Translations under genes and position numbers: made by a program
NCBI GenBank assembly: GCA_018894105.1
Contig: CM032126.1
Location: forward strand, 4,863,001-4,927,000
DNA: 64,000 nt
From: Jacaranda mimosifolia
Lineage: Eukaryota; Streptophyta; Magnoliopsida; Lamiales; Bignoniaceae
Reading direction: 5' to 3'
The notes under the pieces: model-generated
Seen by the model: only the letters and a program-made list of their open reading frames with translations
The model's database searches: none
Told to the model about the DNA's origin: nothing
Shown here: piece after piece, positions 11,930-23,769 of the stretch
Layout of the letters: each line of letters starts with the position of its first letter
Numbering within the stretch: the stretch's first letter is position 1

Positions 11930-14900
11930 ATGATCATGCTAAGTATATTCGGTGATTTGGGTGGTGGGGGGAGTGACAGTGAGAGTACTAGGTCGAAACG
12001 GTCTTCGCCAGGAGGACAGGGCGACCCGACTAGCAGGTCGAGTATTTTTGGTAGCGATAGTTCGATCTCCAACAGTTCAAGTAGTGCTTGTGTTGATGCT
12101 ACTGGAGGTGAGGCAGGACCGAGCCACGTGCCAGTATCCCGGGTTCGGTTGTTCACTCCTGATCATTACAACAAAATAGTATGCAAAATTACCCCTATTA
12201 ACCTCACGCACATTAGACAGCTTTATCATATTCCCTTGAAGTACGAACTGATAGCGCCCGGTCCTGCCAATAAGATGCATCGACCTCCCGTTAGGTGTAT
12301 AACTGTATTCGAGGAAGTCTTTAGGTGTGGGTTTAGGTTTCCCTTAGTGCCATGTATAGTCGACCTGCTAGCAGGCCTAGAGGTATGCATAGCCCAACTA
12401 CTTCCAAACTGTTTTTCGACCTTGTACAGCTTCCCAGTGCTAATGCATATATTTGACCGGCCCGCTATGTTCGCTAACTTTCCTAATCTTTTTCATCTTT
12501 CTATGTCTCGAAAGTCGGGTAACACTGATGATACAGGCTTCTATTACCTTACTGCTCACCCCATCGCAAGTTTCTTATCACCCCTTCATCTGCATACGGT
12601 CAGGAGTGGAAAAAATGGTGCCTTTTTGTTTGGGCGCCCGACGGTTTCAGTATCCCCAGGGGGTGGTGGAGGGGGCATGTTAAGATACCCGATAACTTAA
12701 TCCCGACCTGGCCTAATACATTCGTAAGGGATCTAATTGAGTTTGGGCAGATGGAGGCTTCGAGTTACCTCGAGGAGAGAAACTTAGTGCTGGCAAGTCT
12801 ATTGCCTACCCAGCAGGGCTTCCTGACAGTGCTCGACTAAGTACATAGCATTGTTGATTTTAATTCAAATTGTTTCTTTGTGTGCAACTTTCTGGTTGGT
12901 TGTAATTATTTTATTTTTGCTCTCTCTATTGCAGATCGAGAAGAGATCATGAACTGAACATGAACTCAAGCCATCGTTCGTGCGCAAAGGAACCAAGAGC
13001 GCCGTGAGAATGCTACGGCTCGTCGAGAGGACCCAAACTGCCGCTCCACCTTCAGCCATGTTGCAGTTGGCAGCGGCTCCACCAGCTTAAGAAACGACTC
13101 CACCATACCGACCTGCTATTGGGATCACGATTGGCGCTTCTCCTCGACAGAAAAGGTCTACTGTCGAGCAGAGCGATCCCACTCCAAAGAAAGCTAATGT
13201 TGACAAGGGCAAGGGTAAGGTGGGGGCTCCAAAATAGTCGTCGGGCTATGACATTTTTGGTCGATGGGACGACACGTGTTATTCCCGCTGTCCAAACTAG
13301 GACGGCACGTGTTATTCTCGCTGTCCAAACTATCGTCGCCCCAATACGGTACAGAAGGCTCAATAGCCGTTCATAACTCCTTGTCGATGCTCAGGGCGGG
13401 GTCAGTCGGAGCTGCACAACTAGGGGTGGCAATTTTCGACATGACACAATAACACAACACGAACCGACATGATATTATTAGGTTTGGGTTGGGGGTTATT
13501 GAGTTGGGTCGATATTAGGTCGACTCGATAAACAACATAAAAATTATGAGTTGGTTTGGATTGGGTTTCAGGCAACACGATAATTTGATAGTTTTTCTAT
13601 GCTTTTTTTATTTTTAAGTAATGATTTATTTTTTAACATTTTTAAGTAATGACTTATTATTTTTTAATAATTTAACTCTAGATAAATTTGTAAGAATTAA
13701 TTATTATTATTTACTATGTAAATCTTGACTACTTGGTGATGTTTGGATTATTATTAATCATTGAATGGGACGAATTATATTTCTTTGTTGAAATTCAACT
13801 TCATTGTTGTTAAAATTAAGTTGTGCAAAACTTTTGGTTTAACATGAAAATTTGTATATTATTGATGTTCTAGAGGAAATTAAATGAAGTCCAATTATCA
13901 AATTGCTCTATGGTACAAAAGTTGGGTTGCTAGAGCATAATGTTGACTTTTTCTAATTTTTTTGTGTAAGTTGACTTTTCACAACTTCTTGGTATAAATT
14001 GATTGTTTTATTAAGATTCTAGTCGAACATAAAATGTGTAGGTTTTCTAGATGAATTATTAATAAAAAATAATCATATGCTGAAACAGGTTGGGTTTAGG
14101 TTGACACAAAAACATTCAGGTTAGGTTCGGGTTGAGGCTTGTTGGGTTGAGTGGTTATTAGGTTGGGTTTGGGTTGACCAAAATTTTGTGATATCCCTAC
14201 TTTAACCCGACACAAAACAACCCAACATGACATGATTGCCACCCCTAGACTAAGGTGATGATGATGGTTGGGCTCTTCACATCCAACCAGAAAAAATTCA
14301 TGGAGCTCAGCTAGTATGTGGCCTTAAGAGCATTTGTATATTACTCCAACATGGTAAGTTTTCAGTCGAGTTGGGATCATTCATCGAGCGCTTTATACTT
14401 GACTTTTGTGTGCTTTCATTCTGGTCTACTTTGCAAGTTAGCCAACTGGGTTACCATCTTTACAGGAGGTCAAAGTTAGCTCTGGGAGATCGTGATCAAC
14501 TTGAAGAGGGCCAAGGGGATGTTGAAACGGCGATGGCCCAGCTCGAGTCATCAGAGGCCAAGATCGAGCAGTTGGAGGCTCAGGTGAAAGAGCAAGACAA
14601 TCAGCTGGCTCTAAAGGATTCGCAGCTCGTTCTCGCTGGGTCAGAGAAAAGCAAGATGGACGAACTGCTTTTGAAAGCTAGAATGGATGGGCAACTGCCA
14701 TATGATTTCGGTCGAATGAATGGGTACAACTCTGCCATGCACGATGCCCATGATGAGTTTTTGAGGAAGCTGCCGCTGATGCGATAGGAGAGGTGCAACA
14801 ATTCATGTTGTGTTCGTCGTTCATCGATGCTAGCATCGTATTTTCCCTCGACGACCCGAGAGAGGCGTCCAAGAGGGTGATCAAGCAACTCGAGTTCCTA

Positions 14901-15354
14901 GTCTATCAATTTCAGTCCAAAGACAATGAGCGCCTCAGCTACACACTCGATGAACAGCTAAAAGAGCTTGCTTATCCTGACATGGGTGCCCCCGAGGAGG
15001 GGGCTACTGTCGTTCCTATGGTTGAGCCTGTGGCCAGATATTAATCGAGACTTGTCGAGGTGACGAAGGAGTTTGACTTTGCGTTTGACATCTAAGACGG
15101 CAAGGTCAATCTGGCTAATTTTCTCTCCCCCTTGGTAAGTACAAAGCAGGATCATCTTGACCCCCATTTGCAATCCTACTATTTGCTACTCTGGAATGCG
15201 AGCAGGAAGTTCAAAGTCCACCTGTGGTTGTCACTGTTCATTCGAGCGATGAGCTCAACCAAGCGATTAAGAAAGGCGCGCAGGTCGCGCAAGCTGAGGG
15301 TGTTGGCTCTAACTAATGTGCTAGCTTGTTGTATTTTGCATTTTTTGTTAAGTT
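11930..15354 (+). pseudogene. Antisense gene of Tat element A (Transposase_28-like plus coiled coil), broken
   Basis: A plus-strand gene lies opposite to gag-pol. The first part (ORF 11930-12700) has a serine/glycine-rich start, then SRVRLFTPDHYN, a YHIPLKYEL motif, a GFRFPLVP motif and AQLLPNC. This order fits the plant 'putative gypsy type transposon' family (Pfam Transposase_28). The frame shifts near 12590-12610: the continuation (WKKWCLFVWAPDG, then IPDNLIPTWPNTFVRDLIEF) lies in another frame and stops at about 12840. After a hAT-like MITE (13421-14247) a coiled-coil part follows (14371-14787: LESSEAKIEQLEAQVKEQ with heptads), then a conserved tail (14793-15044). The gene matches 56076-59025 in element B. 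Introns between these blocks are possible. Its molecular function is unknown. Confidence 0.72.
13421..14247. mobile_element. hAT-like non-autonomous element in the antisense gene
   Basis: Terminal inverted repeats TAGGGGTGGCAAT and ATTGCCACCCCTA bound an 827-bp AT-rich insert. GGGTTGGGTTTGG-type repeats near both ends also extend the inverted homology. The GC-richer retrotransposon sequence stops and resumes exactly at these ends. An intact 8-bp target duplication is not visible (TGCACAAC against GACTAAGG), so it has decayed or the edge is slightly off. Confidence 0.7.
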
Positions 15355-16329
15355 TTTGATCGCTCTACGAGGCATATGCTTTTGTTCTTATTCCTTTTAA
15401 CTTTGTAATCGGATGTTAATATGAAATAAATTACTTTTTTTTCATCGATTTGTGTTCAACTTATTTTGTTCTTAGCATTTGGTTCATTCTTGTCGAACGC
15501 ATTAATACATATTGAGCAACGACAATATGAAAAATGTTGGCTAATCGTTCAAAAATGGTTCGCTCAGAAAGGAACGAAATTTACTCAAGTTCATGGTCGA
15601 CTTAGAATTTGTCCATTGTGAAAATGAAAGGGTGACCCCAAAATATCATTCAGGCCATTGTCGCTGACCTAATGGATGGCTTAAATTCAGTGTAATTATT
15701 GTATTGCATATTCGTGTGTCTGCTTCCAACGGCGTAGTCGACTTTGCGCTTGTTGATCAAAGTCAAAGCTCTATTGTATGTCTTTAAGGTCAAGTAGTTT
15801 TGAAATTTGAGGCTATCGTCAATGATCAGAACGACTTTGGATGAGCAGTTTAGCGTTGCTATCAACTACGGGGTCGACATTGAGCAAAATGGTCGTTTGC
15901 TAATTTGGGCTAAAAGCATCTATTATGATAGTTTAACATTGTCATCGACTGTGGGTTCGGTTTCAAGCGAGTAACTCGTTTATGAATTTGGGCTAGAGGT
16001 TTTTGCTATTATAGTTTAACGTTGTTGTCGATTGTGGGGTCAACTTTGAGTGAGTAGTTCGTTTATGAACTTGGGCCAGAGGCCTTTGCTATTATGGTTT
16101 AACACTGTTGTCGACTGCGGGGTTGACTTCGAGTGAGTAGCTCGTTAATTAACTTCGGCCAGAGGTCTTTTCTCGCGGAATGAATTTGATGTCGACTCCA
16201 AATGATTGAGTCGTTCATTAATTTGGACTAGAAGCCTTTGTTTTGCGATGCGAGTAGAGTGTTGTAGAAATGGGCCTAGTTTTATTGCTTTAAAGAGGTG
16301 TTGTAGTACAAGAGGGACTTCGAGTGTCG

Positions 16330-17345
16330 TTACACATAGAATTTCTTCAAGTTTACCACGTTCCATGGTCGAGGGAGCTCATTATCGTTCATATCTGCAA
16401 GTCTAAGTTGATATGCATTGTGCTTCGCTACCTTGATCACCGAGTATAGACCATCCCACTTTGGGTTAAGCTTTCCCACATTTTTCGATACTTCAACCTT
16501 TTTTAGGACAAAGTCGCCTACTTTGAAAGTCCTTGGTCGAACTCCCTTGTTGTAGTGTTCTGCCATCTTTGACCTATATGTCTGCATAGTGGTGCAAGCT
16601 TATTGTTGCAGCTTGTCGATGGTTTCCAGATTGAGTTCTCGCTATGAAGTGTTTCTGATTGGGTTGAAGTGAATTACTTGAGCAGTATGTTGTATTAGTT
16701 CCATTAGGATAACTACCTCTGATCCATAGACCAAGCTATAATGGCTATGACTCGTGGCTATTTGGGAAGTTGTTATGTATGCCCATAGCACACCCAGGAG
16801 GTTGTCTGCCCAGCTTGCACAAGTTCTTTCTGTCGAGCCTTGAGATGGTTGAGCACAGTTCTGTTCGTGACCTTTGTCTGGCTATTAGCTTGGGGATTCC
16901 CCATTGAATTAAAGTGCTAGTGAATCCCGAGATTTTCACACCAAGTCCTTGTACTTCTGCTCTAGAATTGTGTTCCGTTATCTGATATCAAGACTTTAGG
17001 TAGGCCGAAATGGTAAACAATATTCTTCCATATGAAACTCTTAATGGCGGCGTCGGCTATTTTGGGGACAACCTCTACCTCGACCCACTTTGTAAAGTAT
17101 CCGACTATATCAATCCCCCATTGGTCGAACGGCCATGTGATTTGTACGTTCACCATTAATGAGGCAGGTTGGAGTGGGATGTTTGATGGAGCTGGCAGGA
17201 TAGGTATTTTCTGGCAAAGTCGATGGCGTCTTTCAGCAACGTCAGCTAAAAGTATCCATATCTGATGTTTTAGTGCACCAAAGACCATCATCAGGAGTGA
17301 TTGCCTCAAATTCCTGCATGAACTTCATGCAAGACGTCACTAGCC
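16330..17345 (-). pseudogene. Integrase of element A, decayed
   Basis: The minus-strand reading contains HEVHAG from the zinc-binding region (about 17310), WGIDIVG, YFTKWVEVEVVPKI, GLPKVLISDNGTQF (catalytic core), and at the C-terminus KVGDFVLKKV with DGLYSVIKV and NVVNLKKFYV. WGIDIVG is joined directly to YFTKW; in related elements roughly 15 to 20 residues separate them, so an in-frame deletion is likely. Stops also interrupt the zinc-binding part and the stretch between 16590 and 16960. The family joins element DNA to the host chromosome; this copy cannot. Confidence 0.85.
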
Positions 17346-17408
17346 TGTGTTTGTGTCAAGCACCTCAATGGCGGCCCTGATATCGACCTCCAGTAAAGTT
17401 GACCATGC

Positions 17409-17987
17409 TCAGTGAGGGCATTTAGCTGCTTGACCTTTGAGCCTACATGCTTCGCTTTTGTCCTCAAGGGTTGTTTTTTCTTTCAAGTATGCCTTTATGG
17501 CGTCCTGCCAAGAATGAGGCGTTTCTTCAATCTGCCCCACCATATTCTGGTTGGGGACATTTATGGTGGGCTTTTTTGCGATCAAGAAAGTTATTATCTT
17601 ATCCCATATGCCTTTTCTTGAGCTTGCGAATTTCGATAGCGCATCAACCCGTTCATCTGATCGAGGGATCTGGCTAAGGGAGAAAGTCTTGAACAGCTGT
17701 TGTAGCCTCTTCACCTCAACCAAGTATTTCCTCATTGTAGACTCCTTAGCTTCAAAGTTCCCTTCAACCTGTTCTGCGACTAGCTGGGAATCAGTAATGG
17801 CTATCAGCTGCTTGACACCGCAGTCTACTGTCATCCTTATGTCGGTGAGGAAGGCCTCATACTTTGCTTCGTTGTTAGTTATCGGGTAGGCGAGCTTGAC
17901 TGCAAAATCATAATCCTCAGCAAGTGTCGAGCGCAGCGAGGTGCCAATCTCTCCTCCAGAGGAGGTTGCTGACCCGTCGACATGCAA
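17409..17987 (-). pseudogene. Second (archaeal-type) RNase H of element A
   Basis: A 192-residue open stretch begins HVDGSATSSGGEIG, then ITNNEAKYEAFL, ITDSQLVAEQVEGNF and LSQIPRSDERVDALSKFA. These are the successive acidic motifs of the archaeal-type RNase H that Tat-lineage elements carry between their ordinary RNase H and integrase. It is one of the longest open stretches of the element and its D, E and D residues are present. It is marked as a pseudogene only because the polyprotein around it is broken. Confidence 0.82.
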
Positions 17988-18195
17988 CGTCCATACAAGG
18001 GAGTTATTATCCTACTGGTAGGTTGGTCGAGTCTCTCGGCGACAAAATCAGCTAAAACCTGGGCCTTTATGGCTGTCCAAGGTTGAAATGTGATGTCGAA
18101 TTCGCCTAGCTCAATTGCTTACTTAGTTAATCGTCCCAATGTATCTGGCTTTGAAAGCATCTATTTTAATGGTTGGTTCGTCAAGACAATGATAG

Positions 18196-18560
18196 CTAAA
18201 ATTGAAAATAGGGTCTCAACTTTCTAGCTGTTGTGATCAAGGCGAGAGCGAATTTTTCTATCTCGAGATAGTTGTGCTCGGGGCCTTGCAATGCTTTGTT
18301 GCTATAGTAGATGAGTCGATGGGAAACATCTCTAGTCGAAACCAGGACTGAGCTAACTAAGTCCGACGAGATTGCCAAGTATAGTTGCAAAACTTCTCCC
18401 AGTTCGGGTTTAGTGATATAGGTATAGAAGAGAGATAACATTTCAGCTTGACCAAGGCTTGGTTACATTGCTTTGACCATTGAAAACCTAACTTCTTTGC
18501 GTTTCTCAGGATCTTAAAGAAGGGTAAACTTTTGTCTATTAATTGAGCAATGAACCTTTC
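18196..18560 (-). pseudogene. Ordinary retrotransposon RNase H of element A
   Basis: The minus-strand reading has LYLAISSDLVSSVLV, HRLIYYSNKALQGPEHNY and LEIEKFALALITTARKLRPYF, the connection and RNase H region that follows reverse transcriptase in Ty3/gypsy elements. The usual D of LYLAVSD appears as S in this copy. It overlaps the C-terminal end of the RT fragment at 18357-18626. Confidence 0.8.
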
Positions 18561-18599
18561 TAAAGCTATGATCCTGTCGACCAGACGCTGCACGTCTAT

Positions 18600-19290
18600 A
18601 ACTGTTCGAGGGGGCGTGATGTCCAAAATTGCCTGAATTTTCTACGGGTTTACCTCAATGCTACCTCCACGCATCCCAAAGGTACACTTGTTGGGGTTGA
18701 GTTTCATACCGAATAATCTGAGTATTGAAAACGTGTGATTGAGGTAGACCAGGTGGTTTTGTTCTTTTTCTGTCTTGACGATCATGTCATCGACATAGAC
18801 CTCCATGGATTTTTTGATCTCCTTCTAGAACATAAAGTTCACTAATCTTTGATATGTTGTGCCTGCATTTTTTAGCCCAAAGAGCTTACCAAAAAACAGT
18901 ATATCCCGTTGGGGACAACAAAGGATGTCTTGTCTCTGCCTCAGGGACCATAAAAATTTGGTAGTAACTTTGGAAAGCATCCATCATACTTAAGAATTCA
19001 CAACCAGCAATAGAATCAACTAACAAGTCTATACGAGGTGGGGGGTAAAGATCTTTAGGACAAGCTTTATTCAAATCAGTGAAATCATTATACATGCGAC
19101 ATTTGCCCTCATTCTTAGGGACAAGGACTATATTACAAAGCTAAATTGGGTATTGAATTTCTACAATGTATCCTGCCTTTAAGAGCTTATTGACCTCCTC
19201 CTCAATGATTTGATATTATTCAGCATTGAAGGTCCTGGTCTTCTACTTTACTGGCTTATATGAGGGGTCCACGTTCAGATGATAGATGAT
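18600..19290 (-). pseudogene. Reverse transcriptase of element A
   Basis: On the minus strand RMYNDFTDLNKACPKD, then LVDSIAGCEFLSMMDAFQSYYQI, and the catalytic box VYVDDMIVK (codons at about 18780-18800) are all present. The box keeps both aspartates. Stops or frameshifts lie at about 18885 and 19135, so no full-length enzyme is encoded. Confidence 0.88.
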
Positions 19291-19599
19291 GATGCTGAAG
19301 TCGATTCCCTGGAGGTCGGAAGCCTTCCAAGCAAAAATGTCGATATTTTATTTGAGAAAATAGACCATGAGGCACTCTATGCTGTCTCCCATGTTAGTAC
19401 CAATTTTGCTGGTCTTATTAGGGTTTTCTGGTTCCAGCTCGATTGTATTGAACTTACCGACAGGCTCCACTCTGGTCTCTTCAAACTTTCTCTTCTTATT
19501 AAACTATCTCTCCTCAGGATTTACTACTGGGGTGTCCCTCGATGGCTTTAATTGAGGTCGGGTTTTCTGCTCGCTAGCCTTGACCAAAATTATATAGCA

Positions 19600-20060
19600 C
19601 CACTAGGCTAAGAGTTCACATGTACCCACAGCAGTCGAGAATTTTACTTTCATGTGGTAGGTCAAAATAACATCACGAAGCGTTAGTCGTCTAATTATGG
19701 CATTGTAGGCGAAAGGAGCATCGACGGCTAGATAGTTGATCATGAAAGTTCTCATTTGGGGGACTTCCCCGAATGATATAGATAGTTTGATAGATCCCTC
19801 ATGGATGATTTTCGACCCCCTGAATCTGACCAGCGGCATGCGGATGGGCTCAAACTTCAAGTTGCCTACCTTCATTCTCTATAGGGTCAACAAAAATATG
19901 ATGTTCACAGAACTACTATTGTTGACTAGGATCTTCCTGACTTCAAAGTTTGCAATCTTGATAGAAACAACTAGGGGCAGTGCAACTTATTGCCTGTTCC
20001 GTGATTCTCGATGTGCGAGAGATAGGCATCTGAAAAGAAAATTAGCTATGCACTAGTGGA
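19600..20060 (-). pseudogene. Aspartic protease of element A, catalytic residue lost
   Basis: The minus-strand reading gives KILVNNSSSVNIIF, where the family has a DNGSS-type active site, so aspartate is replaced by asparagine. A stop follows shortly. The next open stretch (19603-19875) continues with FRGSKIIHEGSIKLSISFGE and YNAIIRRLTLRD, the usual C-terminal half of this protease. The fragment is recognisable but inactive. Confidence 0.78.
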
Positions 20061-20279
20061 TAATTGAAAAACAGTTTCAACCGAAGATGATTTGGTCGAC
20101 TCCAGCTTACACTGGTGTTGCCTCCTGGATGATTTGGAATTCCCCCTGTTGGGCCTCCTGCAATGGTGTCGATTACTCCTCTAATAGGTGGGTGGGGATC
20201 ATGGGCAGGTTACCGACCTTTCTCTACGAGGAGTTTGGTCGGTTTTGCCTGCTTCTTGTCATGCGCTCTCGTCGATAAA

Positions 20280-21760
20280 CTTCTTTAGGTGGCCCTATCG
20301 AATCAATCTCTCGATCTCATCATGGAGATTGAAGCAGTCCTCGGGGCTCTGCTTGTGAAAATGACAGTATTTCTTAGATTTTTTCATGGCCTTGATTTTG
20401 TTCAACTTTCTTGGCTTCTTTAGGAGGTTGTCATGTTGAATGGCAAATAACACTTATTTTCTCGGAAGATTAAGTGGCATATAATTGTGAAAGCGCTTGA
20501 TGGGGAATCGACGTCCACCTCTGTTTTGGCAGTTATCTTTCTCTTTGACTATTTTTTTCTCGACTTCAGGATTACCATATTTTAACCTATTTATGTCCTC
20601 TTGAATCATATACCTCTCCGCAAGGTCGCGTAGTTCTTCCATCAATCTAGGTCGTTCTCACACCAAAGTATTGGTGCACTCCTTGTGTCGAAGGCCTAAG
20701 AAAAACACGTCGATCATGAATTCGATTCATAGATTATAATTTTCAAAACTTCAGTGTTGAATTTGGTGAAAAAATCGCGAAGCGATTCTCCCTTGTTTTG
20801 TTTAATTATGTGCAGGTGGGTGTGAGGGAGCTTCGCTTTTCTCCGACTGGCAAACTAATGCAAAAACTTATTGCACAACTGGTCGTACGAGTAAATCGAC
20901 GCCAGTTCGAGTTTCACAAATCAGTCTAGTGCAATGCTTTGGAAGGTGGTCACAAGCATCTTTGCATGTATGTACTCGTTATGCCCATGTAATTGCATCA
21001 TGTATTCTAATCGCAACAGATGTTCGTTTGGATCCGACGAACCATTGTATTTGGGCAGTCCTATGGGGACCTTGGCATCAACACAATGCGCTCTTCGATA
21101 ATGTCCTAAATGAACGGCGACTCTCTGTCTCTGCGAGACCTCTAGACTCCATCATGGTACAGGTTCCTTTCAGTGTTTCTCCTCGAGATCTCCTCCAGCT
21201 GCCTGTTGAGCTGCTGCACTTGATGGGAGACTTCTTCCTATTCTTCTCAGTCGGCCTGGGTGAGATTCATGTTAGTCTGTTGTCTCTCGCGCTTGACCAT
21301 ATCATGCTGCTAGGCTCGAATGGGTCGAACACCATGGTCGATGGAGTTTGCCACTTCTTCACGGGGGTGTTGTCGACCCTCATCTCTCGAAAAATGCCAT
21401 GGGCTGTCTTTTCGTCGAGTTGGTGGTCGCCGAGCCTCTAGCCGAACCCTCTCTTCTCTGGTGGGTCTTTCCTAGTGCTGAATAGGCTGGGGCATGGCAA
21501 TGGCTGCCGGCCTCGGCAAGGCAATGTGCCAGTTTAGGGTAGCTGAAATTTGGGTTGAGATTTGAATGGATATCTGCTCGCTTATGAGCTACATCAATTG
21601 GGGCATGGTCAAGGTGACCACATATTCTAGTTAGGTGCTAAGCCTTGGCAAATTTGGCTCAAGCTGAGGTCGATGAGGAAGGGTTGGTGACCTCCTATTC
21701 TCCTCTCTCTCCGAAGTGGTTCACCTAGTGTTAACTATTTTCTTGATTGCCGACTCAAGC
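20280..21760 (-). pseudogene. gag of element A, decayed
   Basis: Several minus-strand fragments are recognisable: ELASIYSYDQLCNKFLH and NKGESLRDFFTKFN (about 20760-20910) match the Retrotrans_gag core, and LRDLAERYMIQEDINRLK (about 20590-20645) matches the following helical part. Stops and frameshifts separate them. The large open stretch on the plus strand at 20929-21441 is a shadow of this region. Confidence 0.72.
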
Positions 21761-21780
21761 TTCCCATAGACGGTGCCAAA
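21760..21780 (-). promoter_or_regulatory. Primer-binding region of element A
   Basis: Directly inside the 5' LTR the minus strand reads TTTGGCACCGTCTATGGGAA, the position and wording of the primer-binding segment seen in many plant gypsy elements (TGGCGCCGTC-type). One or two bases differ from the usual form. Confidence 0.6.
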
Positions 21781-22540
21781 TGATGAGGGTGAGAATTGTG
21801 TATTAGCGTATTGAGCTAGAATGCAATGTAATCAACCAGAATGCATTCGAGGATAATACTTTTGATGTATTGGGGTCGAGTCCTATAATCAACAGCAAAC
21901 GTAAGGCTAGTCGAGGTGCCCTCGGCTAAGGTACTCCGATGCTCAAGTTAGCATAGATTGACTAGAGAATTGAGCAGCGAGGTGAGGGCTTAAGGTAAAA
22001 TATGGCATTCCTTACTAAAGGCAATGGATGGGGTATTTATAACCTTCTTCAGATGGTTGATAAGTCCGAGATGCCCTTGCCAAGCATGAAGGATTGTTCT
22101 CACCTGAGGGTTTTCTCCCATCTGTGTATTATTCCAGTTGGCGCGTACTATTTTGGCATAGTTGAGAAAAGATAGTATTGTGGTGGCATGCGCCATTAAT
22201 GCGGGGCACGCCGCTTGATGGAGCATTCAATGCGACTGGGGGGCTGTAGCCTCGATTCGACCTCCCTGGTTGAAGCGAGTACTTCTGCAGGGTGCCTCCC
22301 CAGGCTCTAGTCGATAGGGTGTAACCTCATCGTAGTCGGATGAAATTTGGGGTGTACTTTGGCTATGGTCAACCATGATCTAGTCAACAAGGAGAACGCT
22401 TATGCTCATTGTGGTGGGCAAGTCTTGTTGGTCGAGACCCGATCGATTAGTTGGGCCCATCTGTGATCGAGTCGCCGTATACCACAGTACTACTCTGGTC
22501 GAGTAATATTAAGTTAAGTCTGTTGAGCAATCCCATATCG
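21781..22540 (-). repeat. 5' LTR of element A
   Basis: 760 bp from TGATGAGGG to CCCATATCG on the plus strand, followed by the target duplication ACAGT. On the minus strand the LTR starts CGATATGGG; element B has TGATATGGG, so the first base has mutated. The minus-strand TATA box (GTTATAAATACCCC) is near 22030-22045. Confidence 0.88.
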
Positions 22541-22634
22541 ACAGTTTTTGTACTTCTTTTTATAAATATCTTCTAATAGTTTCTTCTAATGTTTGTTATT
22601 TGCATTCTCAAAATTTAATTTTTTTAATAATTAT

Positions 22635-22636
<2 letters not shown>

Positions 22637-22692
<56 letters not shown>
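22637..22692. repeat. (AC)n(AT)n microsatellite
   Basis: About 19 AC units are followed by about 10 AT units, inside the right flank of the Helitron-like shell. Confidence 0.9.
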
Positions 22693-22693
<1 letters not shown>

Positions 22694-23724
22694 ACTAGGT
22701 CTATATAGAAGTCTATTTGTCAATGTGATTTAATTGACATGTCTTGCTTAAGCTAAAAATCCTAACAATAGTTTATGTTAAAAATTATTCAAACATACAA
22801 TTTACTACTTCAAAATAAACTAATAGTTATCTTTTTTTTTTTCTCCACCTTTATAAAATCATTCTCTTTGTAAATTAAATTATTTTTCTTAAATAATGCA
22901 AATATTTCATAATATTTATATTATTTTCTAATATTTTTCATTTTTATATTTATGAATCATGATAATTTAGAAAGAAAAAAATTGAGTCCTGACTTAAGTA
23001 TTTCTTTTATTTGCTAATGATGTGGATAAGTTGATTTTATCCATTTTTCGATGACAACATATTTTTATATTTGATATCTTATCAATAATTATTTTGACAT
23101 TAATATAAAAAACTATACTATTTCATTTCTATAACTATGTGTTTCATTTTAGTAAATACTCATGTGTATATATATTAACATATATGTAATTTTTTATAAT
23201 AATTTTTATAACTCTCTTTTATGAATTTATAATTTTTAGAAATCCTTGTTGTATTGTCTGATATTTATATTTTTTAATATAATTATGGATGAACATATAT
23301 AAATGTATATATATTGTTGTATATATATAGGTGTATTTATCAACATTACAATTTAATTAATATGTCTTGCTTCATATGTATTCTGCACATATAAACTTTT
23401 TATATATATGAGTATTATAGTAATATAGAATTTATTATAATTTATTTTAAGTATATTACTATGTTTTTTCGTGACGTATCTCTTATTCCATAATTTAATA
23501 TTTTAATTAAGTTAAATCATAGCTGGGAAAAATTCCAAAATCTAACATAATTTTTTTTAAAATATATGTACTAGAATATTCTAAACATACTATTTACTAT
23601 TTAAAAATATAAAAAAAAATATTTGTCTTCTTTTGTCTCCAACTCTATACGATCATTTTCTTGGTACGTAAAAATTTATTTTATATTCTTGAAGATATAT
23701 ATATATATGTGTGTGTGTGTGTGC

Positions 23725-23769
<45 letters not shown>

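Larger units (their letters stand above)
10874..22540 (-). mobile_element. Ty3/gypsy LTR retrotransposon, Tat type (element A)
   Basis: Two diverged direct LTRs (10874-about 11573 and 21781-22540) are flanked by the exact 5-bp target duplication ACAGT (10869-10873 and 22541-22545). On the minus strand the order is 5' LTR, primer-binding region, gag, protease, reverse transcriptase, RNase H, a second archaeal-type RNase H, integrase, a long 3' region with an opposite-strand gene, polypurine tract and 3' LTR. The duplicated RNase H and the extra gene before the 3' LTR are marks of the Tat lineage (Tat4, Retand, Ogre). All coding parts are broken by stops, so the copy is not autonomous. By eye about 16 of the first 90 aligned LTR positions differ, mostly transitions, so it is an old insertion. 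Confidence 0.9.

Noticed and set aside
20929..21441. 170-codon plus-strand ORF
   Set aside because: It lies opposite the recognisable gag fragments of element A and has no family resemblance. It is a shadow of a minus-strand region with few stops.
23698..23766. Long (GT)n array considered as a CRISPR-like or satellite array
   Set aside because: It is a dinucleotide microsatellite without spacers or a higher-order unit.
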